DNA of 5,047 nt from an uncultured Flavobacterium sp. (lineage in GTDB: Bacteria > Bacteroidota > Bacteroidia > Flavobacteriales > Flavobacteriaceae). A model generated the notes under the pieces. That model did not search any database and had not been told where the DNA came from. It was given only the letters and a program-made list of their open reading frames with translations. Within the stretch, counting starts at the first letter, position 1. Each line of letters opens with the position of its first letter. Shown here piece by piece: positions 1-4,935 of this stretch. Both the position numbers and the translations under genes were made by a program. Location: positions 1-5,047 of the forward strand of contig NZ_CALBSN010000179.1 in assembly GCF_937967675.1 (NCBI RefSeq), written 5' to 3'.

Positions 1-144
1 GCCTGCTTTTTTGTGCCAACCTTCGCCAATGATTTTACCATCATGCACAATCACACTTCCTACCAACGGATTAGGATACGTAGTTCCCAAACCATTTTTG
101 GCGAGTTCAATACAGCGTTTCATGTAAAATTCGTGCGTCGTCAT
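1..144 (-). CDS. ribD: RibD, riboflavin biosynthesis deaminase/reductase, N-terminal fragment
   Basis: This is the first 48 codons of a gene that continues beyond the left edge. The translation begins MTTHEFYMKRCIELAKNG and continues through TTYPNPLVGSVIVHDGKIIG to EGWHKKAG. The block YPNPLVGSVIV followed by GEGWH is the hallmark N-terminus of RibD, whose deaminase domain acts on diaminohydroxyphosphoribosylaminopyrimidine and whose C-terminal domain reduces the product in cytoplasmic riboflavin synthesis. The zinc-binding HAE and PCxxxGxxPPC motifs and the reductase domain would lie outside the window, so whether the gene is bifunctional cannot be seen. The ATG at 144 is the natural start: the family usually begins only a few residues before the EFYMKRCIELA segment. 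A Bacteroidota-type -7 box lies four bases upstream, so the transcript is probably leaderless or nearly so. It diverges from the acetyltransferase gene. Confidence 0.93.
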   Translation of the reverse strand, partial: MTTHEFYMKRCIELAKNGLGTTYPNPLVGSVIVHDGKIIGEGWHKKAG

Positions 145-148
145 AATA

Positions 149-156
149 CAAAAGTA
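149..156 (-). promoter_or_regulatory. Putative ribD -7 promoter box (TACTTTTG)
   Basis: On the minus strand the sequence reads TACTTTTG, a full match to the Bacteroidota sigma-A -7 consensus TAnnTTTG, ending only four bases before the ribD ATG. No convincing TTG -33 element is seen at the usual distance. Transcription would begin at or next to the start codon, giving a leaderless or near-leaderless message. Confidence 0.5.
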
Positions 157-198
157 GTATTTTTAAATAGAATTAATAATCGATTCTACCAATTTACG

Positions 199-206
199 TA
201 CTTTTA
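199..206 (+). promoter_or_regulatory. Possible -7 box for the acetyltransferase-prmC pair (TACTTTTA)
   Basis: TACTTTTA differs from the Bacteroidota consensus TAnnTTTG only in its last base and ends 18 bases before the ATG at 225, a sensible distance for a short leader. No clear -33 TTG is visible upstream. It would drive the divergent plus-strand transcript. The match is weak in such AT-rich DNA and should be treated as a candidate. Confidence 0.3.
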
Positions 207-224
207 CCCAACAATAAAAATGCT

Positions 225-701
225 ATGCTAATTAGAGAAATCCAACAAAAAGATAATGAGTCGATTGCTAAAGTAATTCGTGATATTTTTCATGAATTAG
301 ATGCGCCAAAAGTCGGAACAGCTTATGCAGATCCCATTTTAGATACGTTATACGAAGTATATCAAGCACCACGTTCTGTATATTATGTTGTGGAAAAAGA
401 TGGAAAAGTGGTTGGAGGTTGTGGTATTGCGCCTCTAGAAAATGCAGCTGCTTCTGTATGCGAGTTACAAAAAATGTACTTTGCTCCTGAAATCAGAGGA
501 ACTGGTTATGCGGAAAAAATCATTGAAAAATGTTTAGAATATGCCAAAACACAAGGATTTGAAATCTGTTATTTAGAAACCTTATCTTTCATGACAACCG
601 CACAAAAACTATACAAAAGAATAGGTTTTGAAAATATTGATGGTCCCATGGGAAATACAGGTCATAACAGTTGTGAAGTTTGGATGACGAAGAAGTTGTA
701 G
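225..701 (+). CDS. GNAT family N-acetyltransferase
   Basis: The 158-residue protein is a single GNAT domain, the fold that transfers an acetyl group from acetyl-CoA to an amine; the substrate cannot be told from sequence. The acetyl-CoA pyrophosphate loop is R91-G-T-G-Y-A96 (RxxGxA), preceded by strand beta-4 with CELQKMYFAPEI (79-90). The C-terminal signature AQKLYKRIGFE (126-136) supplies the usual tyrosine (Y130) and the final GF. The N-terminal half (1-60) holds MLIREI, the usual first strand. Length is normal for a stand-alone cytoplasmic GNAT. The start at 225 is preferred because MLIREIQ is the expected first strand; the ATG at 220 is in another frame and stops after three codons. The gene ends 41 bases before prmC on the same strand, so the two are probably cotranscribed. 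Family assignment is firm; amino acid, antibiotic or protein acetylation all remain possible. Confidence 0.92.
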   Translation: MLIREIQQKDNESIAKVIRDIFHELDAPKVGTAYADPILDTLYEVYQAPRSVYYVVEKDGKVVGGCGIAPLENAAASVCELQKMYFAPEIRGTGYAEKIIEKCLEYAKTQGFEICYLETLSFMTTAQKLYKRIGFENIDGPMGNTGHNSCEVWMTKKL

Positions 702-702
702 A

Positions 703-730
703 ATTAAGATTTCAGTATTAAGAATTAAGA
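703..730 (+). repeat. Heptanucleotide repeat, (ATTAAGA) in 7-base phase
   Basis: ATTAAGA occurs at 703-709, 717-723 and 724-730, and the intervening TTTCAGT (710-716) is exactly seven bases, so the copies stay in one 7-base register. It fills most of the 41-base gap between the acetyltransferase stop and the prmC start. No function is evident; it may be a decayed simple-sequence repeat. Confidence 0.6.
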
Positions 731-742
731 CCAATTTAGCTT

Positions 743-1597
743 ATGCTTCTAAAACAATACAAAACCCACTTTTTCGATTCCTTAAAAAACATTCAGGACG
801 AACAAGAAATCGAAAGTTTCTTTTTCATCCTAACCGAATATTTGCATAATATTAAGCGAGTAGATGTTGCTTTGAATCCGAATTTTGAACTTTCAGATGC
901 AGCAATTGAAAAGTGGAATACTATTTTAGCGGATTTACAAAAAGAAAAGCCCATTCAATACATCACGGGTGAAACTTGGTTTTATGGGTTGCGATTTGAA
1001 GTGAATGAAAACACCTTAATTCCAAGACCAGAAACGGAAGAACTCGTTGAATGGATTATTGAAAGTCAAAAGTCAAAAGTCAAAAGTCAAAAGTTTGATA
1101 TTCTAGATATCGGAACCGGTACAGGTTGTATTCCGATTTCATTAAAAGCGAATTTACCACAAGCCAATGTTTCAGCTATTGATGTTTCCGAAAAAGCATT
1201 AGAAGTGGCTAAAAGAAACGCCGCATCAAACAAACTTGAAATCAATTTTATTCTAACCAATATTTTAGAAGCTAAAGATTTGAATCAATATTTTGATGTT
1301 ATTGTGTCAAATCCACCCTACGTTCGGAACTTAGAAAAACAAGAAATCAAGAAAAATGTCTTGGACTACGAACCGCATTTAGCGTTGTTTGTTGAAGATA
1401 CTGATGCCTTACTTTTTTATAGAAAAATTGCACAATTGGCTTTGAAAAACTTGTCGCCAAACGGATTGTTATTCTTCGAAATCAATCAATATTTAGGAAA
1501 AGAAACCGTTGAATTACTTGAAAATTTAGGTTTCAAAAATATCGAATTGAAAAAAGATATTTACGGGAATGACAGAATGATTAAGTGTTCGATTTAG
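743..1597 (+). CDS. prmC: PrmC (HemK), peptide chain release factor N5-glutamine methyltransferase
   Basis: PrmC uses S-adenosylmethionine to methylate the glutamine of the GGQ motif in release factors RF1 and RF2, raising termination efficiency in the cytoplasm. The 284 residues match the family length. An N-terminal helical release-factor-binding domain (about 1-68) leads to PIQYITGETWFYGLRF (70-85) and TLIPRPETEELVEW (91-104), both strongly conserved in PrmC. A Rossmann methyltransferase domain follows: motif I DIGTGTGCIPISL (122-134) binds SAM, and NPPY (190-193) after VIVS is the catalytic motif that holds the target glutamine. The end reads YGNDRMIK, also typical. The linker at 107-117 is encoded by a 7-base tandem repeat whose copy number would control the downstream frame. 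It probably shares a transcript with the acetyltransferase upstream and converges on the permease gene. All key motifs are intact, so the gene as read should be functional. Confidence 0.97.
   Translation: MLLKQYKTHFFDSLKNIQDEQEIESFFFILTEYLHNIKRVDVALNPNFELSDAAIEKWNTILADLQKEKPIQYITGETWFYGLRFEVNENTLIPRPETEELVEWIIESQKSKVKSQKFDILDIGTGTGCIPISLKANLPQANVSAIDVSEKALEVAKRNAASNKLEINFILTNILEAKDLNQYFDVIVSNPPYVRNLEKQEIKKNVLDYEPHLALFVEDTDALLFYRKIAQLALKNLSPNGLLFFEINQYLGKETVELLENLGFKNIELKKDIYGNDRMIKCSI
1062..1094 (+). repeat. Heptanucleotide tandem repeat (AAAGTCA)4.7 inside prmC
   Basis: Four perfect AAAGTCA units (1062-1068, 1069-1075, 1076-1082, 1083-1089) are followed by AAAGT (1090-1094). The 33-base tract encodes most of the linker SQKSKVKSQK (108-117) directly before the SAM-binding motif I. 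Because the unit is not a multiple of three, gain or loss of one copy would put everything after it out of frame, while the repeat itself contains no stop in any plus-strand frame. Confidence 0.95.
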
Positions 1598-1605
1598 GTT
1601 TGTAG

Positions 1606-1695
1606 CACAACGTTTCACAACGTTTTTTCACAAAGTCCCACAAAGTTATAATTTAAAAACCTTGTGAACCTCGTGCCTTCTTTGTGTTCCTTGTG
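1606..1695. repeat. Mirror-symmetric CACAA/TTGTG array, possible two-way terminator
   Basis: The gap between convergent prmC and the permease gene holds four left-hand motifs, CACAACG (1606-1612, 1616-1622), CACAAAG (1629-1635) and CACAAAGTT (1639-1647). These are mirrored by CCTTGTG (1660-1666), CTCGTG (1670-1675), CTTTGTG (1680-1686) and CCTTGTG (1689-1695). The inner arms CACAAAGTT and AACCTTGTG (1658-1666) can pair at eight of nine positions around a 10-base A/T loop. CACAAAG (1629-1635) and CTTTGTG (1680-1686) are perfect complements. The stem has symmetric spacing and lies between two stop codons, so a bidirectional terminator is plausible. Similar TTTGTG/CTTGTG strings are, from memory, a frequent intergenic repeat in flavobacterial genomes; that could not be checked here. 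Confidence 0.6.
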
Positions 1696-1704
1696 GTTAA
1701 CTTT

Positions 1705-2946
1705 TTATTCATAACGCAACGCTTCCACAGGATCTAATTTCGATGCTTTTATCGCAGGAATTAATCCAGAAAGTATTGTAACGGCAAAAGTTACTATAAA
1801 AGCCCATATAATTGCCATCCAAGGTGTTGTAAAAGCGAAGCCAATAGCTGATGCGATTCCAAATCCAATTAAAATTCCTAAAATGATACCAACAATTCCT
1901 CCAATTTGACCAATAATCAAAGTTTCGGTAAAAAACTGCCACGCAATCGTACTTCGTTTCGCACCAAGTGATTTTCTAACTCCAATTTCTCGCGTTCTTT
2001 CGGTAACAGAAACCAACATGATGTTCATTAAGGCAATAGAAGAACCAAAAATGGTAATAATTCCAATTACCCATGCCGAAATTCCCAAAACAGCTGTATT
2101 AGAAAGTAAGGTTTGAATTAAATCATCGCTTCGTTCTATTCCGAAGTTATCTTTTTCTATTGGATTTAGTTTACGAACTCTTCGCATTGTGATAATGGCA
2201 TCATCAACCGCTTCATCCAGCAAACCTTCATTGGTAACCATAACATCTAAATCGTAGTTAATGTTTGGAGCAGAAAACAATGAACGTGCCACTTGCGTTG
2301 GAATCAAAACACGTAAATCTTGACTGTTTCCAAAAGTAGAACCTTTCTCTTTTAAAACCCCAATCACTTTAAATTTGGCACCACGAATAGAAATGGTTTT
2401 GTCTAACGGATTGATGTTTTCAAACAATCCTTTTTCAAAATCCGATCCTAAAACACAAACATAATTGTTGTTTGCTATGTCAAAGGAATTGAAATTTCTA
2501 CCTTTTACAACTTCTAATCCTTTATTCGGACAAAAATTTTCATCTACACCAACGATAGAAATTTCTGGATCGGTCTTTTTCTCTCCATATTTTACTTCAA
2601 CTGCCGAGCCTGCTGTAAATGATAAAGATGTTGTTGTAAACGGAAAATTAAATTTATCTTGAAATGATTTAGCTTCTGGATAACTGATGATAGGATTGAC
2701 ACGTTGTTCGGTATCGTTTTGATTAATTTCAGACGAAAAATCATATTGACTAATAGAAAAAGTATTCGCTCCCATAGAAGCAAAATCTTTTAAAATTGTA
2801 TTCTCTAGCGCTGAAACTACCGTAAGAATCCCAACCAAAGCCGTGATTCCAATAGCAATAATCATAACCGTTAACGAAGTACGCAAGGCCTGACTTCTTA
2901 TTGAATCAAGCGCAATTTTTGTATTTTCCTTAAATAATCCTACCAT
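1705..2946 (-). CDS. MacB/FtsX-type ABC transporter permease
   Basis: The 413-residue protein has the standard four-helix layout of the MacB/LolC family of ABC permeases. A cytoplasmic N-terminal segment (1-22) leads into TM1 (about 24-46). A large periplasmic MacB-type core domain follows (about 50-285). The FtsX domain then has TM2 (about 286-312), TM3 (342-370) and TM4 (374-398). The loop after TM2, with SVTERTREIGVRKSLGAKR (313-331), is the conserved cytoplasmic coupling segment contacting the ATPase, and the C-terminus PAIKASKLDPVEALRYE is a family signature. Such proteins couple ATP hydrolysis to mechanical movement of substrates, lipoproteins or peptides across the envelope in the inner membrane. 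The start at 2944-2946 is well placed, since the next Met (M28) falls inside TM1. No ATPase or membrane fusion partner is encoded nearby, so the ATP-binding subunit must lie elsewhere. The substrate is unknown, and macB should not be assigned as a name. Confidence 0.95.
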   Translation of the reverse strand: MVGLFKENTKIALDSIRSQALRTSLTVMIIAIGITALVGILTVVSALENTILKDFASMGANTFSISQYDFSSEINQNDTEQRVNPIISYPEAKSFQDKFNFPFTTTSLSFTAGSAVEVKYGEKKTDPEISIVGVDENFCPNKGLEVVKGRNFNSFDIANNNYVCVLGSDFEKGLFENINPLDKTISIRGAKFKVIGVLKEKGSTFGNSQDLRVLIPTQVARSLFSAPNINYDLDVMVTNEGLLDEAVDDAIITMRRVRKLNPIEKDNFGIERSDDLIQTLLSNTAVLGISAWVIGIITIFGSSIALMNIMLVSVTERTREIGVRKSLGAKRSTIAWQFFTETLIIGQIGGIVGIILGILIGFGIASAIGFAFTTPWMAIIWAFIVTFAVTILSGLIPAIKASKLDPVEALRYE

Positions 2947-3005
2947 GACTATAAGACTAAATAATTTATTTTTTGTTACATATTTAAAGTAAGAAATTTG
3001 TCAGT

Positions 3006-3053
3006 TCGAGCGAAGTCGAGAACTTTTAATGAATGAATCTCGACTTCGTTCGA
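3006..3053. repeat. Palindromic intergenic repeat with 16-bp arms
   Basis: TCGAGCGAAGTCGAGA (3006-3021) and TCTCGACTTCGTTCGA (3038-3053) are inverted copies matching at 15 of 16 positions. The one mismatch (G3010 against T3049) would be a G-U pair in plus-strand RNA. The loop is 16 bases. The element lies in the divergent region between the permease and hisS and is clearly richer in GC than its surroundings. GTTCGAGCGAAGTCGAGAAC-type strings are, from memory, dispersed REP-like repeats in flavobacteria. It has no T-run consistent with a simple intrinsic terminator, and neither flanking gene ends here. Confidence 0.85.
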
Positions 3054-3126
3054 TTTGATAATCATATAGCAGTAACTTGAATTTTTTAAATCTCCGAATT
3101 GATTTTTAATACTGCTAAATATATTC

Positions 3127-3134
3127 GATATTTG
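3127..3134 (+). promoter_or_regulatory. Possible hisS -7 box (GATATTTG)
   Basis: GATATTTG differs from the Bacteroidota -7 consensus TAnnTTTG only in its first base and is followed by CAC, a common context. A TTG at 3099-3101 could serve as -33, but the 25-base spacer is longer than the usual range. Transcription would begin near 3140, giving a leader of about 55-60 bases before the hisS ATG at 3198. Confidence 0.4.
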
Positions 3135-3139
3135 CACAA

Positions 3140-3174
3140 AGAAATTTTTAAGATTTCTATGCTTTCAGAAATCT
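3140..3174 (+). promoter_or_regulatory. hisS leader with two mutually exclusive hairpins
   Basis: AGATTTCT (3151-3158) pairs perfectly over eight bases with AGAAATCT (3167-3174) around an eight-base loop. Part of the same left arm, ATTTCT (3153-3158), can instead pair over six bases with AGAAAT at 3140-3145. The two stems share the central strand and cannot form together. A five-codon ATG frame (3159-3176, MLSEI then stop) begins in the loop; it contains no histidine codon. The stems are weak and A/T-rich, so a regulatory role is only a possibility. Confidence 0.3.
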
Positions 3175-3192
3175 AAATTCTAAATTCTAAAT
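3172..3192 (+). repeat. Heptanucleotide tandem repeat (TCTAAAT)3 before hisS
   Basis: Three perfect TCTAAAT units (3172-3178, 3179-3185, 3186-3192) end five bases before the hisS ATG. They occupy the place of a ribosome binding site. No Shine-Dalgarno sequence is present, as is usual in this phylum, so the A/T-rich repeat is itself the translation initiation context. Copy change would alter the leader length in steps of seven. Confidence 0.85.
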
Positions 3193-3197
3193 TTAAA

Positions 3198-4892
3198 ATG
3201 GCACAAAAACCAAGCATACCAAAAGGAACTCGAGATTTTTCACCAGCAGAAGTGGCGAAACGCAATTATATTTTCAGTACGATAAAAACCAATTTTGAGA
3301 AATTTGGCTTTCAACCTATTGAAACGCCTTCGTTTGAAAATTCTGAAACCTTAATGGGGAAATATGGTGAAGAAGGTGATCGATTGATTTTTAAGATTTT
3401 GAATTCGGGAGAATATCTTGATGAGTTTAATAAAACTGTTTATGATTTCTTTTTTGATTTTTATAAAAATTATTTAAACTATTTTATTGAAGGTTCTGAT
3501 AAAAGTTTAGAGATATTGGAGAGTTATTTTAATACTGATAAAATCGAAGAAGAATTAAAAAGATTAAACAAAGGGAAGGTTGAAAAAATTAAAAACTTTG
3601 TCGATAATGATTTATTCGATGTTATCAAGAAAGAATTGGCTTTGAATGAAAAATATTTTTTTGAATTATGTCAAAAAAATTCAAAAGAAAAAATAGAAGG
3701 TTTAGACTTTTTATTACATGATAAAGCTGGAGATTTAGCTTATATTTCATTTGGTAATTGGTTTAAAAATGTAAAATCTGGAAAAGTAACAAGTCATATT
3801 TCTGAAAAAGCCCTTCGTTATGATTTAACTGTTCCTTTTGCGCGTTATGTGGTACAACATCAAAACGAAATTGAGTTTCCGTTCAAGCGTTACCAAATTC
3901 AACCGGTTTGGCGTGCTGATCGACCTCAAAAAGGACGTTTTAGAGAGTTTTATCAGTGTGATGCGGATGTGGTGGGGTCGAATTCGCTTTGGCAAGAAGT
4001 GGAGTTGGTACAATTGTATGACTCGGTTTTCACGCAATTAGGTTTAGGTGGCGTTACGATTAAAGTTAACAATCGTAAAATATTATCTGGAATCGCTGAG
4101 GTAATTGGCGCTTCGGATAAATTGATTGATTTTACGGTAGCGTTAGACAAATTAGACAAAATAGGTGAGGATGGCGTGAAAAAAGAAATGTTAGAAAAAG
4201 GCATTTCGGAAAGTGCGATTGAAAAAGTGCAACCATTGTTCAATTTCACCGGAACCATCAATGAGAAAATAGAAAAATTAGCACAACTACTTGCTAATTC
4301 TGAAGAAGGAATGAAAGGCGTAAACGAGTTGCAATTCATTTGTGATAACGTTACGACTTTAGGTTTACAAACCGCTTTTTTGGATTTAGACGTGACGTTA
4401 GCACGTGGTTTAAATTATTACACAGGAGCCATTTTTGAAGTCGCAGCGCCAAAAGGTGTGGCAATGGGTTCAATAGGTGGCGGTGGTCGTTATGATGACT
4501 TGACGGGAATTTTCGATGCTAAAAATAAAATGTCGGGTGTAGGAATTTCGTTTGGTTTAGATCGAATTGCTTTAGTAATGGAAGAAGTTGGTTTGTTTCC
4601 AGAAGCTGTTTTAGCAACATCAAAAGCGTTGTTCTTAAACTTTGGTGATAAAGAAGCTTTATATGCGATGAAAGCCATTGGAAAATTACGCCAAAAAGGA
4701 ATCAAAGTGGAGTTATATCCAGATAAATCAAAAATCGACAAACAATTCAAACACGCAGACAGAAGAGGAATTCCATTTGCAGTAATTGTAGGAGAATCGG
4801 AAATAGAGCGTGAAGAATTTGGGTTGAAAAACTTAGCTACTGGCGAACAACAAAAAGTGGACTTTGCAACATTAGTTACTTTATTACAATAA
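3198..4892 (+). CDS. hisS: Histidyl-tRNA synthetase with an internal insertion of about 100 residues
   Basis: This class II synthetase charges tRNA-His with histidine using ATP, in the cytoplasm, and is essential. The N-terminus KPSIPKGTRDFSP (4-16) is typical. Motif 1 is around FGFQPIETPSFENSETL (36-52, with P44). ALRYDLTVPFARYV (205-218) and motif 2, VWRADRPQKGRFREFYQCD (237-255), form the ATP and amino acid site. LARGLNYYTGAIFEV (401-415) is the histidine-specific HisA block, and GGGGRYDDL (427-435) plus GVGISFGLDRIALV (447-460, R456) make motif 3. The anticodon-binding domain occupies about 473-564. All catalytic motifs look intact. The protein is 564 residues, against roughly 455 for flavobacterial relatives as I recall them. 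The excess lies at about 75-200 and is described separately. The start at 3198 is the family start and lies next to a 7-base repeat. Its own promoter is likely, since the upstream gene diverges. Confidence 0.97.
   Translation: MAQKPSIPKGTRDFSPAEVAKRNYIFSTIKTNFEKFGFQPIETPSFENSETLMGKYGEEGDRLIFKILNSGEYLDEFNKTVYDFFFDFYKNYLNYFIEGSDKSLEILESYFNTDKIEEELKRLNKGKVEKIKNFVDNDLFDVIKKELALNEKYFFELCQKNSKEKIEGLDFLLHDKAGDLAYISFGNWFKNVKSGKVTSHISEKALRYDLTVPFARYVVQHQNEIEFPFKRYQIQPVWRADRPQKGRFREFYQCDADVVGSNSLWQEVELVQLYDSVFTQLGLGGVTIKVNNRKILSGIAEVIGASDKLIDFTVALDKLDKIGEDGVKKEMLEKGISESAIEKVQPLFNFTGTINEKIEKLAQLLANSEEGMKGVNELQFICDNVTTLGLQTAFLDLDVTLARGLNYYTGAIFEVAAPKGVAMGSIGGGGRYDDLTGIFDAKNKMSGVGISFGLDRIALVMEEVGLFPEAVLATSKALFLNFGDKEALYAMKAIGKLRQKGIKVELYPDKSKIDKQFKHADRRGIPFAVIVGESEIEREEFGLKNLATGEQQKVDFATLVTLLQ
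3420..3797 (+). other. AT-rich in-frame insertion region within hisS
   Basis: Residues about 75-200 separate NSGEYL (69-74) from ISEKALRYDLT (201-211). In ordinary Bacteroidota HisRS, as I remember them, only some 20-30 residues fill this gap, so about 100 are extra. By hand count 3421-3780 has 77 G/C in 360 bases (21%), against 44/120 in 3241-3360 and 80/180 in 3841-4020. Residues 75-98 include ten Phe/Tyr of 24. Residues 113-150 are rich in Lys/Glu and look helical, and 171-198 contain HDKAGDLAYISFGNWF. No intein splice signals, zinc cysteines or transmembrane segment are seen. The function is not recognised, and the exact ends are uncertain by perhaps 10-15 residues. Confidence 0.85.
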
Positions 4893-4935
4893 TTAAAAGC
4901 TGAACTTTGTCCTTGAACTTGTAATTGATTTTTAT

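Noticed and set aside
13..231. Plus-strand 72-codon open frame at the left edge
   Set aside because: It lies antisense to the well-supported ribD start and the divergent promoter region, and its translation resembles no family.
1062..1094. CRISPR-like repeat
   Set aside because: The units are 7 bases, directly tandem and without spacers, inside a coding sequence.
2465..2662. Plus-strand 65-codon frame opposite the permease gene
   Set aside because: It overlaps the periplasmic domain of a clear permease on the other strand and has no supporting motif.
3061..3197. T-box or histidine attenuator before hisS
   Set aside because: No T-box sequence, specifier stem or run of histidine codons is present; the only short leader frame reads MLSEI.
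3420..3797. The extra hisS segment as an intein
   Set aside because: There is no Cys or Ser at a plausible N-terminal splice point followed by intein block A, and no His-Asn before a Cys/Ser/Thr at the other end. At about 100 extra residues it is also shorter than known mini-inteins.
3953..4339. Minus-strand 128-codon open frame within hisS
   Set aside because: It is antisense to conserved HisRS sequence including part of motif 2, and its Ser/Pro/Asn-rich translation looks like a shadow of the coding strand.
4893..4935. Intrinsic terminator after hisS
   Set aside because: No stable stem followed by a T-run can be found in this short gap; only a GAACTT direct repetition is visible.
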